Source: Bacteroidales bacterium (GTDB lineage Bacteria; Bacteroidota; Bacteroidia; Bacteroidales; UBA932). Taken from it: DNA of 49,504 nt. The stretch's first letter is position 1; every line of letters starts with the position of its first letter. The notes below the pieces were generated by a model. It did no database searches, had not been told where the DNA came from, and worked only from the letters and a program-made list of their open reading frames with translations. The translations under genes were made by a program, and so were the position numbers. Positions 1 through 6,967 of this stretch are shown piece by piece. Location of the stretch: NCBI GenBank assembly GCA_015060405.1, contig SUYN01000019.1:1-49504 (forward strand). Direction: 5' to 3'.

Positions 1-94
1 GCTTCAACGGGCATTTTATTGGCTTTTCGTGGCTTCGCCTTATTTCGCCAATATACGATAAATCGCTCGCAGACAACTATTATTCCCCGATTTT

Positions 95-126
95 CCCTGT
101 CTTTCGATTTTTCTTACTATCTTTGC
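95..126 (+). promoter_or_regulatory. Promoter of the GMP synthase gene
   Basis: A perfect Bacteroidota -7 box, TATCTTTG, lies at 118-125, 26 bases before the ATG at 152. The -33 element is weak: only a T-rich stretch is seen about 15-20 bp upstream. Transcription should start near 130, giving a leader of about 22 bases without a Shine-Dalgarno site. Confidence 0.6.
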
Positions 127-151
127 AAACGAAAATAAATTATTCAAGGTT

Positions 152-1459
152 ATGAAACAGGATATGATTGTAATTCTCGACTTGGGAAGTCACGAGAACA
201 CAGTTCTCGCAAGAGCCGTACGCGCCCTCGGAGTGTACAGCGAAATTCACCCTCACGACATCACAGCCAGCGAGCTGAAGGCCCTTCCGAACGTCAAGGG
301 CATCATCATCAATGGCGGCCCCAACAACATAGTTGATTCAGTTGCAATCGATGTGCTCCCTGAAATCTATCAGTGCGGCATCCCTGTAATGGCTGCAGGT
401 CACGAAAAGGCTCTGTGCGAGGTCAAGCTCGAGCAGTTCGGCAATGATGAGAACGCCATCAAGGAGGAGATCAGATCATTCATCTTCGACACCTGCAAGG
501 CTGAGGCCAACTGGAACATGAAGAACTTCGTTGCAGATCAGGTTGAACTCATCCGCCAGCAGGTGGGCGACAAGAAGGTCCTCCTTGCCCTTTCGGGCGG
601 TGTGGACAGTTCTGTACTTGCCGCGCTTCTTCTCAAAGCCATCGGTGACAGACTCTATTGTGTTCATGTAAATCACGGACTCATGCGCAAGGGCGAGTCT
701 GAGAATGTAGTGGAGGTGTTCAGAAACCAGCTCAGCGCAAACCTGATCTATGTTGACGCAACCGACCGTTTCCTCGGCCTTCTCGAGGGAGTGGCTGATC
801 CTGAGAAGAAGAGAAAGATCATCGGAGGAGAGTTCATCCGTGTCTTCGAAGAGGAAGCACGCAAGCTTGACGGCATAGACTTCCTCGGACAGGGAACCAT
901 CTACCCGGACATCGCGGAAAGCGGAACAAAGACAGCGAAAGTAGTGAAGTCACACCATAATGTAGGCGGTCTTCCTGACGACCTCAAGTTCGAGCTCGTG
1001 GAGCCTCTCAAGCAGCTCTTCAAGGATGAAGTCCGTGCCTGCGGCGTGGAACTCGGACTTCCTTATGAAATGGTTTACCGCCAGCCGTTCCCAGGACCGG
1101 GACTCGGAGTCCGCTGTCTCGGAGCCATCACACGCGACCGCCTCGAGGCTCTCCGTGAGTCTGATGCCATCCTCCGTGAGGAATTTGCAAAGGCAGGTCT
1201 CGACAAGAAGGTATGGCAGTACTTCACTATAGTTCCTGACTTCAAGTCAGTGGGTGTACGCAACAACGCACGTTCTTATGACTGGCCGGTCATCATCCGC
1301 GCCGTCAACACGGTTGATGCCATGACAGCCACAATAGAGCAGATCGAGTGGCCGGTCCTCATGAAGATCACAGACCGCATCCTCGCCGAGGTCCCTACGG
1401 TGAACCGCGTATGCTACGACCTTTCTCCAAAGCCATCAGCAACAATCGAGTGGGAGTAA
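152..1459 (+). CDS. guaA: GMP synthase with a vestigial glutamine amidotransferase domain
   Basis: GMP synthase makes GMP from XMP using ATP and ammonia, the ammonia normally coming from glutamine hydrolysed by an N-terminal class I amidotransferase domain. The synthetase half is complete: the ATP-pyrophosphatase P-loop SGGVDSS is at residues 148-154, followed by FLGQGTIYPD, SHHNVGGLP, the RQPFPGPGLGVR dimerisation segment and the family's C-terminal KPSATIEWE. The N-terminal half is not. Normal GuaA is about 510-525 aa and its P-loop sits near residue 230. Here the protein has 435 aa, and after IPV (77-79) the nucleophile motif GICYG is replaced by MAAGHE, with Gly83 at the Cys position. About 80 residues, including the catalytic His and Glu, are absent, yet the reading frame is intact. 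It may use free ammonia, depend on a separate glutaminase, or be a paralogue of a full-length GuaA elsewhere. Confidence 0.9.
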   Translation: MKQDMIVILDLGSHENTVLARAVRALGVYSEIHPHDITASELKALPNVKGIIINGGPNNIVDSVAIDVLPEIYQCGIPVMAAGHEKALCEVKLEQFGNDENAIKEEIRSFIFDTCKAEANWNMKNFVADQVELIRQQVGDKKVLLALSGGVDSSVLAALLLKAIGDRLYCVHVNHGLMRKGESENVVEVFRNQLSANLIYVDATDRFLGLLEGVADPEKKRKIIGGEFIRVFEEEARKLDGIDFLGQGTIYPDIAESGTKTAKVVKSHHNVGGLPDDLKFELVEPLKQLFKDEVRACGVELGLPYEMVYRQPFPGPGLGVRCLGAITRDRLEALRESDAILREEFAKAGLDKKVWQYFTIVPDFKSVGVRNNARSYDWPVIIRAVNTVDAMTATIEQIEWPVLMKITDRILAEVPTVNRVCYDLSPKPSATIEWE

Positions 1460-1477
1460 TCCTCCCCTCCTTACCAT

Positions 1478-1523
1478 AAGACGACACTCCCGAAAGCCGC
1501 AAGACTTTCGGGAGTGCTGTCTT
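1478..1523 (+). terminator. Terminator after guaA
   Basis: A 12-bp perfect stem (1485-1496 with 1505-1516) has an 8-base loop and is extended by an outer AAGAC/GTCTT pairing across a GA/CT mismatch. It starts 18 bases after the stop codon. There is only a short T-rich tail. Confidence 0.75.
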
Positions 1524-1530
1524 ATATATC

Positions 1531-1551
1531 GGCAGGGCGCAAAGCCCTGCC
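1531..1551 (-). terminator. Hairpin at the 3' end of the 1559-3217 lipoprotein gene
   Basis: GGCAGGGC (1531-1538) and GCCCTGCC (1544-1551) form a perfect 8-bp stem with a 5-base loop. It lies 7 bases past the minus-strand stop codon. No clear U-tract follows, so it may work as an mRNA 3' end or as a factor-dependent terminator. Confidence 0.5.
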
Positions 1552-1558
1552 ATCTTAA

Positions 1559-3217
1559 TTATTCATTGAAGAAGATGTTCATACCCCAGATGACCACGCG
1601 TGGGTCGTAAGTGTTGCCAGCCTGGTCAGCTGTTGTTGTAGAAAGGGTAACAGCAAGCTGTGCCGCTCTGATCTCCGGAAGGAGCATCTCGATGATAGGA
1701 ATGTACTGCTCTATTGATGCGAGGTCCACTCCAAAAGACTCAAGGATAGGTCCGAGAGTTTCGATGATGTCGCCTTCGCCATTGATGAGGGCTCTGAGAT
1801 CATCTACAGAAAGGCCTGTCGATGCTACCATCTCATTGAGCTCATCCTCTGTGATGCCATAGTAGTGAAGCTCCTCATCAAGGATTGTAAGATTGTGGTT
1901 CTTATAATCATCGTCGTTGAACATACCTGCAGGAACCGGCTTGAACATGAGCTTGTCCATGTCGATCTCCTGACCTGACTGCTCTGCGATCATCGCTGCG
2001 ATCTCCTCAGCTGTCATCACGAGGTCCGCACCAAGAAGTGAAGAACGCATTCCTCCTTCAGGGAACTTGACTGCTACCTGAGCAATTGTAAGAGCTCCCT
2101 GCCTGCCTGTCCATGAGGCAGCGAAGAATCCCATCTCCTTCATGTTGATGAAATCCTTGAGGGATCCCTTGAGAATGATTGAACCTGTATTCTCTTCGGT
2201 ACCCACCTTCACTATGTAGCTTGTCGCTACGCCGTTGATCTTACCACGGTTGTTGGTCACGGTGTAGTCACCTGCCACAAGATGGTTTGACTTGATAGTT
2301 GATGATGTGCTGAGCTCGTGCTGGATCGGGTCTACAGTCACGTTGATGGTCTTGATCTTGCCAGCCTTGAACTCTGTAGTCTCAGGGAGTGTGATGCTCT
2401 TGCGGCTTCCGTTCACATAGACTGTGAGCCTTGACTCTGCCTCAGCTGTGAAAGGCTTCACTGCAAGATAGAACTTTGCTGAAGCTCCGGCTTCGATGCT
2501 CTCTCCGCCGACAACCTCAAGGTTAGCCACTTTAGATACATACTCGTCACCTGACGGAGTGTAGACCACTTCTTCACCTGTGAAGTCCATGTAATATGTA
2601 CCCACGATGTCTTCAGAGGCTCCGAGGCCCGCTGACACCACGTTCATAGGTGCATCAGTGTTGTTGATCACATTGATGGCTACAAGTGCCGACATGTGTT
2701 TCATCTCACCTGCAGGGGTCTCTTCTGCCGCCACATTCTTTACCACAGCACACATAGGATAGTTCACACCAGCGATGTGGGCCATATTGCTGTTACCCTT
2801 CTGAGTCTGGGTCTTTCCAGCGAGAGTAACAACTGCGTCACCTGCAGGGGTCTTCATACCTATTGTATAAGGGTAGAAGAAGTACCAGTCGTAAGCAGAT
2901 GCTGTAAGAGGCTGCTTGAGTGCACCCAGGAAAAGTCCGTCAGCAAGATTCTGCTTATAAATCGCGAAAACGCCATCGTTTACATACGAAGCTGCACCAG
3001 CCTCAGCGTGGAATACATTGATCTGGTCATTCTCAACCCACACTGTAGACATACCGTCGTTAGCGGTCTTTGTCTGCGCTGCAGGAGCGTAGATCTCGAA
3101 CTGGACCTCACCTGCAGGCTCGTTGAAGTCAGGAGCCGGCTGGGCGATTTCCTCAGAACAGTTTGTTAGGGCGAATGCCGATGCGAGCATAAGGCCCATC
3201 ATGAATATTCTCTTCAT
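1559..3217 (-). CDS. Fimbrillin-like surface lipoprotein
   Basis: A predicted 552-aa lipoprotein. Starting at MKRIFMMG (3217) gives a short hydrophobic signal peptide ending in the lipobox LTNC followed by SEE, which suits export to the cell surface in Bacteroidota. An in-frame ATG at 3229 is a possible alternative. Next comes the N-terminal pattern of fimbrillin/Mfa-like proteins: a TKT motif, then VWVENDQINVFHA. The middle is beta-rich (VINVINNTDAPMNVV, AKFYLAVKPF, TEFKAGKIKTINVTV). The last third is unlike a pilin: an acidic, probably helical stretch (from about ADLVMTAEEIAAMIAEQ to PIIEMLLPEIR) and a short strand-rich end. It lies 16 bases downstream of a 47-aa peptide gene on the same transcript. 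The function is unknown; a pilus subunit, tip protein or surface-layer adhesin are the options. Confidence 0.75.
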   Translation of the reverse strand: MKRIFMMGLMLASAFALTNCSEEIAQPAPDFNEPAGEVQFEIYAPAAQTKTANDGMSTVWVENDQINVFHAEAGAASYVNDGVFAIYKQNLADGLFLGALKQPLTASAYDWYFFYPYTIGMKTPAGDAVVTLAGKTQTQKGNSNMAHIAGVNYPMCAVVKNVAAEETPAGEMKHMSALVAINVINNTDAPMNVVSAGLGASEDIVGTYYMDFTGEEVVYTPSGDEYVSKVANLEVVGGESIEAGASAKFYLAVKPFTAEAESRLTVYVNGSRKSITLPETTEFKAGKIKTINVTVDPIQHELSTSSTIKSNHLVAGDYTVTNNRGKINGVATSYIVKVGTEENTGSIILKGSLKDFINMKEMGFFAASWTGRQGALTIAQVAVKFPEGGMRSSLLGADLVMTAEEIAAMIAEQSGQEIDMDKLMFKPVPAGMFNDDDYKNHNLTILDEELHYYGITEDELNEMVASTGLSVDDLRALINGEGDIIETLGPILESFGVDLASIEQYIPIIEMLLPEIRAAQLAVTLSTTTADQAGNTYDPRVVIWGMNIFFNE

Positions 3218-3233
3218 AACAATCATCATTTTT

Positions 3234-3377
3234 TTAGAAATCCAAAGAACCATCATCCTCCCAATCGCCGACGCCGAGACCGGCACCGCTCTGACAAAGG
3301 ACACCCTCGCTCTGGATGTCGATCACTGTAACTGCTGGAGTTTCGTAAGACTCCTCAAAAAACATTACCTTTTTCAT
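3234..3377 (-). CDS. Small acidic YxxP...QSG peptide, upstream partner of a fimbrillin-like lipoprotein
   Basis: This 47-aa peptide starts at MKKVMFF (3377); an in-frame upstream ATG at 3416 would leave only about 14 bases after the predicted transcription start, so the shorter form is preferred. It has no signal peptide or membrane segment. Its core is YETPAVTVIDIQSEG then VLCQSG, followed by a Gly/Asp-rich acidic tail ending in F. The 46-aa peptide at 36218-36358 has the same plan (YxxP, alternating hydrophobics, a conserved Glu, QSG, acidic aromatic tail) and also sits 15-16 bases before a fimbrillin-like lipoprotein gene. The pairing and spacing argue for a real gene. Its role is unknown: a regulatory leader, a chaperone-like partner or a processed peptide are possible. 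Confidence 0.72.
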   Translation of the reverse strand: MKKVMFFEESYETPAVTVIDIQSEGVLCQSGAGLGVGDWEDDGSLDF

Positions 3378-3436
3378 TGAATAAATTTTTTCCGTTAAAC
3401 TTTTACACACAATCAATCCATAATTGAAAGATTCTG

Positions 3437-3467
3437 CAAAAATAGAATATTATTCTTAATTATCAAA
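3437..3467 (-). promoter_or_regulatory. Promoter of the small peptide/fimbrillin-like cassette
   Basis: Read on the minus strand this is TTTG (3464-3467), a 19-bp spacer, then TATTTTTG (3437-3444). It is one of the best matches to the Bacteroidota consensus in the window. The start should lie near 3432, giving a leader of about 55 bases before the peptide ATG at 3377. Confidence 0.75.
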
Positions 3468-3494
3468 TACATAACAACATCCGGCAGCAAAAAA

Positions 3495-4520
3495 TCATCG
3501 CACCCGGATACGGCGTCCGATACGGAGAGTGGTGGTGCGGGTGATGCCGTTCAGACGGCACAGTTCGCTGACTGTCGTGTTGTTGTTGATGGCGATACGG
3601 CCAAGTGTGTCCCCTGACTTTATGGTATAATACCTCTTGGCCGCCTCCTCGGCGTCCTCCTTCTGATCCTCTTCATGATTCTTCATCTCATCCTCGAAGT
3701 CCTGCTCGTAATTGCTGTATATGCTGAAGTACTTCTGCTTGAGCACAAAGAGGCGGTGACGGAGGATGCCGTTCTCGAAGTCTATGAGCCACTGGGGATC
3801 GAAGGCATAGCCTTTATAGCGCGTCTCGAAATGAAGATGAGGCCCGGTGGAGCGTCCTGTAGATCCTCCAAGACCGATGACATCCCCGGCATTCACCCAG
3901 TCCCCCACCTCGACATGCCGCTTGGAAAGATGGGCATAGAAGGTCTCCAGGCCGTTGTCGTGGCGGAGCACGATTACATTTCCATATGCGCCGAGGTATT
4001 TTGACATCCTCACCTTTCCGGTAAATGTAGCATACACGGGGTCACCTGTCTTGAGCGGAAGGTCGACCCCCTGGTGACGGCGTCCTCGACGAGGTCCGAA
4101 CTTGCCTCTGTGATGTACCTTTGTCTGATAAGGACATCTGTACTGGTCAAGGCTGTCCACCAACCATATGGTCCACTGAGAAGGAAGCGAGTCCCTCGGT
4201 ATTGACATATACGGGTTTACTGCGGACGTGTCCCAGTACTCGTCATAGACGCCGGCAACCTGCTGGAAACCAGGTGTCTTATAGTACTGCCACGTGTTGT
4301 CCCCATAGAGGATCACCTTGATGAATTCGTTCGCTGTGTCCAAGGTATCTATCGGATCCGACGGTGAGGTGATGAATGACTTCACCGGCTCCAGTGCAGG
4401 ACGAGGGATGACCAAACGGGTTGTGGTCGTATCTATCCGGACCGGATTATGAGCATCGAGACCGACGGCGACAAGAAGTAACGCTGCGGCTGCAAAGAAA
4501 TTTCTGATGTTCCCTGTCAT
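3495..4520 (-). CDS. M23 family zinc endopeptidase with C-terminal LysM domain
   Basis: A 341-aa cell-wall hydrolase with an N-terminal signal sequence (hydrophobic AAAALLLVAVGL). The M23 (LytM) zinc site is present: RRHQGVDL gives HxxxD, and HLHFE gives the downstream ligand. Between them are the usual GNVIVLRHDNGLETFYAHLS and GDVIGLGGSTGRS strands. After a charged, probably helical linker (DFEDEMKNHEEDQKEDAEEA), the C-terminus is a LysM peptidoglycan-binding domain (YYTIKSGDTLGRIA to LRIGRRIRVR). It would cut peptide cross-links in the periplasmic peptidoglycan. Its ATG overlaps the stop of the phosphomannomutase gene by one base (TAATG), so translation is probably coupled. It is the last gene of the ruvX-def-PMM operon. 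All active-site residues look intact. Confidence 0.9.
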   Translation of the reverse strand: MTGNIRNFFAAAALLLVAVGLDAHNPVRIDTTTTRLVIPRPALEPVKSFITSPSDPIDTLDTANEFIKVILYGDNTWQYYKTPGFQQVAGVYDEYWDTSAVNPYMSIPRDSLPSQWTIWLVDSLDQYRCPYQTKVHHRGKFGPRRGRRHQGVDLPLKTGDPVYATFTGKVRMSKYLGAYGNVIVLRHDNGLETFYAHLSKRHVEVGDWVNAGDVIGLGGSTGRSTGPHLHFETRYKGYAFDPQWLIDFENGILRHRLFVLKQKYFSIYSNYEQDFEDEMKNHEEDQKEDAEEAAKRYYTIKSGDTLGRIAINNNTTVSELCRLNGITRTTTLRIGRRIRVR

Positions 4521-5875
4521 TATTCTGCCCCGAATTGTGTGGTAAGGATCTCCCTTACCTTAGCGACCTTCTCGTCGAGCAGTTCCTTGGATGTAGCCTC
4601 ACAGAGGAAACGAAGATAAGGTTCTGTATTTGAAGGCCTTATATTAAACCACCATTGAGGAAACTCCACACGGTAGCCGTCAAAGTCCATATAGGCGGAA
4701 GCCTTCTCCGACTGCATGAAGAAATCACGCACCGCATCCATCGCACCCCTCTTGTCCTCAAGGCGGAAGTTGATCTCGCCCGAGTTCTGGTACTTTTCTA
4801 TGCGTGCTATGAGCTGGCTGAGAGAAACGCCCTGAGCCTTCATCTTCGCCACGACATTGAGGATGAGGATCGAAGCCAGAAGTCCGCTGTCCGAATAGAA
4901 GAAGTCACGGAAATAGTAGTGGCCGGCCAGTTCTCCGCCATAGATCCCGTCGATCTCGCGGAGCTTGTGGGCAGCGAAAGCACGGCCGACCTTCCAGGTC
5001 TGCATCTGCCCGCCCATAGGTGCCAGGTATTCACCTACTGCCTTCGAGCTCCTGATGTCCTGGATGACATAGCCCTTCTCGCCCCTTTCCTCAAGGAAGT
5101 AATGCCCGAGGACGGCAATCATAAGGTCAGGAGATATGAACCTGCTGTCCTCATCCACAAACATGACACGGTCAGCATCACCGTCATATATCACTCCTAT
5201 GTCGGCCCCTGTCTCGGCCACAAGCTCTTTCAGTGCCTGTACATTCTTCTGTACCAAAGGGTTAGGCTCGTGATTAGGGAAACTTCCGTCCATCTCTTCA
5301 TATATATAGGCCGGCTGGCCGCCGAATATGTCACGCACGAAGAGCGAAGCCATTCCGTTCGATACATCCATGGCTATCTTCAGGCCCGACCAGTCACCTT
5401 TATATTTGAGAAGGAAGTCCAGATAGTCCTTCTTTATATCCATAGGATGCACCTGTCCTCTGACAGCGGCCGGCACACATTCCCGTCCCTGCTCTATCCA
5501 TTCCTTTATCTGTCCCAGACCTGTGTCCAGGCCTACCGGAAGGGCATTTTCACGAGACACCTTCATTCCATTGTATTCAGCCGGATTGTGAGAGGCTGTG
5601 ATCTGGACAGACGCCTTGAATCCATAGTTCGCCGTGCCGAAATACACCATTGGCGTGGTGCTGAGACCTATGTCATAGACATCAGCTCCGGCATCGGTGA
5701 TGCCCTTGAGCAGATGTTCATGAATCTCCGGAGACGAGACCCTTGCATCGCGGCCGACCAGGACCTTGTCGGCCGAAAGGAGTTCAGGAAGGAAGTAGCC
5801 CACCTTGTAGGCCACCTCCTTGTCGAAATCTACGTTGTAGATTCCCCTGATGTCGTAAGCGTGAAATGCTCCCAT
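4520..5875 (-). CDS. manB: Phosphomannomutase/phosphoglucomutase
   Basis: This 451-aa alpha-D-phosphohexomutase interconverts mannose- or glucose-6-phosphate and the 1-phosphates, feeding nucleotide-sugar and surface polysaccharide synthesis. The phosphoserine loop TASHNP is at 93-98, the metal-binding DGDADR at 231-236, the sugar-binding GGELAGH at 313-319, and the phosphate-binding RPSNTEP near the C-terminus. Length and the four-domain order match the bacterial PMM/PGM family. Motifs alone do not separate mannose from glucose preference. Both ends overlap neighbours by one base (TAATG with def upstream and with the M23 gene downstream), so these three genes are surely co-transcribed. The manB symbol is by family, not proven substrate. 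Confidence 0.9.
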   Translation of the reverse strand: MGAFHAYDIRGIYNVDFDKEVAYKVGYFLPELLSADKVLVGRDARVSSPEIHEHLLKGITDAGADVYDIGLSTTPMVYFGTANYGFKASVQITASHNPAEYNGMKVSRENALPVGLDTGLGQIKEWIEQGRECVPAAVRGQVHPMDIKKDYLDFLLKYKGDWSGLKIAMDVSNGMASLFVRDIFGGQPAYIYEEMDGSFPNHEPNPLVQKNVQALKELVAETGADIGVIYDGDADRVMFVDEDSRFISPDLMIAVLGHYFLEERGEKGYVIQDIRSSKAVGEYLAPMGGQMQTWKVGRAFAAHKLREIDGIYGGELAGHYYFRDFFYSDSGLLASILILNVVAKMKAQGVSLSQLIARIEKYQNSGEINFRLEDKRGAMDAVRDFFMQSEKASAYMDFDGYRVEFPQWWFNIRPSNTEPYLRFLCEATSKELLDEKVAKVREILTTQFGAE

Positions 5876-6426
5876 TATTTTTTCGATTTATATCTTGTCT
5901 GTACTGTTCCCTTGGAGATGGCCTGCAGCTTGCGCATGATCATCTTGCGGCGTATAGGCGACACCTTGTCCACAAAGAGGCTGCCCTCGAGGTGCGACAG
6001 CTCGTGCTGCACCATACGGCAGGCGAAACGGTCAAATTCCTCGACCACCTTCTCCAGATCTTCATTGTAGTACTCCACCTTTATCCTGGACGGACGTGTG
6101 ACCTCGGCATAGATGCCGGGTACGCTGAGACATCCCTCCGAATACTCGCAGGTCTGCTCACTCTCCTCGAGGACCACCGGGTTGATCATCGTCCTGCGGA
6201 AGTCCTTGAGATAATCATAAGTGTCGGAAAGATCCGAGCCGTCCACGATGACGACACGGAGGTTGACTCCCACCTGAGGAGCCGCAAGACCGCAGCCGTC
6301 GGCTTCCTTCAGGGTCTCCTTCATATCTGAAATCAGCTTTGCAAGCTCTTCCTTCTTCTGAAGATCCGCGTCGACATTCTCTGCGCGGAGCTTCTCGGAA
6401 CCGTATAAATATATAGGTAATATCAT
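5875..6426 (-). CDS. def: Peptide deformylase
   Basis: Removes the N-formyl group from new proteins in the cytoplasm. All three deformylase motifs are present in 183 aa: GCGLAAPQ (44-51), EGCLS (97-101, with the metal-binding Cys) and HELSH (141-145, the HExxH metal site). The protein begins MILPIYLYGS, as in other Bacteroidota enzymes, which supports this start. It lies 11 bases after ruvX and its stop overlaps the PMM start by one base. No anomalies are seen. Confidence 0.95.
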   Translation of the reverse strand: MILPIYLYGSEKLRAENVDADLQKKEELAKLISDMKETLKEADGCGLAAPQVGVNLRVVIVDGSDLSDTYDYLKDFRRTMINPVVLEESEQTCEYSEGCLSVPGIYAEVTRPSRIKVEYYNEDLEKVVEEFDRFACRMVQHELSHLEGSLFVDKVSPIRRKMIMRKLQAISKGTVQTRYKSKK

Positions 6427-6437
6427 ATCGTTGGTTT

Positions 6438-6929
6438 TTATTTTCTCCTTTTCTTTGTCACTTTGGAAGACAGCGAATCCGGCACAAGCATAGGGTCGAA
6501 TGCAATTTGCGGACCTCCGGCGGTCTTGTCGATGTAGCTCTGAAGGATGATGGCTGCACTTATCTTGTCCACCGACTCCTTGTCCCTGCGGTCCTTGGCC
6601 TTCATGCCTCCGTCAATCATCGCCCTGTGTGCGAGAACCGAGGTGAACCTCTCGTCCTCAAGAGTGACCGGCACATCCGGAAAGGCCTTTGCCAGATGCT
6701 TCAGGAAGACATCCACATCCTTTGCAGCTTCGGAAGGAGCCCCATCCATATTCACCGGATAACCGACCACAAAGCGCACTACATTCTCATTTTCAGCATA
6801 TTTTTTGAGATATTCTATTATCTTTGCAGATTGTACCGTTTCAAGGGCGGAGGCAAAGATGCCGAGGGGATCGCTCACAGCGACACCCACACGTTTCCTT
6901 CCGTAATCTATGCCTATGATTCTGTCCAT
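6438..6929 (-). CDS. ruvX: RuvX/YqgF family putative Holliday junction resolvase
   Basis: A 163-aa RNase H-fold nuclease of the essential YqgF family, linked to Holliday junction resolution and pre-16S rRNA processing. It starts MDRIIGIDYGRKRVGVAVSD, with the first catalytic Asp at residue 8. LEDERFTS carries the conserved Glu, and the C-terminal segment KDRRDKESVDKISAAIIL carries the last acidic residue. The N-terminus fits the family so well that this start is firm. That makes the leader only a few bases long given the -7 box at 6937-6944. It is the first gene of the operon with def, PMM and M23/LysM. Confidence 0.92.
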   Translation of the reverse strand: MDRIIGIDYGRKRVGVAVSDPLGIFASALETVQSAKIIEYLKKYAENENVVRFVVGYPVNMDGAPSEAAKDVDVFLKHLAKAFPDVPVTLEDERFTSVLAHRAMIDGGMKAKDRRDKESVDKISAAIILQSYIDKTAGGPQIAFDPMLVPDSLSSKVTKKRRK

Positions 6930-6936
6930 ACGGGCA

Positions 6937-6967
6937 CAAAGTTATAAAAAATATGAGCAAAGTCAAT
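6937..6967 (-). promoter_or_regulatory. Promoter of the ruvX-def-PMM-M23 operon
   Basis: On the minus strand a perfect -7 box TAACTTTG (6937-6944) is preceded after 19 bp by a partial -33 element (TTG at 6964-6966). The -33 part lies inside the first codons of the divergent M23 gene. The predicted start near 6932 is only about 3 bases before the ruvX ATG at 6929. Confidence 0.6.

Noticed and set aside
152..1459. GuaA as a frameshifted or broken pseudogene
   Set aside because: The frame is open over 435 codons, has a good promoter and terminator, and every synthetase motif is intact.
4655..6070. A 471-codon open frame on the plus strand opposite the phosphomannomutase and def genes
   Set aside because: It is the antisense shadow of two well-recognised genes; its residue mix (Leu, His, Arg, Val) has no domain or signal and it crosses the gene boundary.
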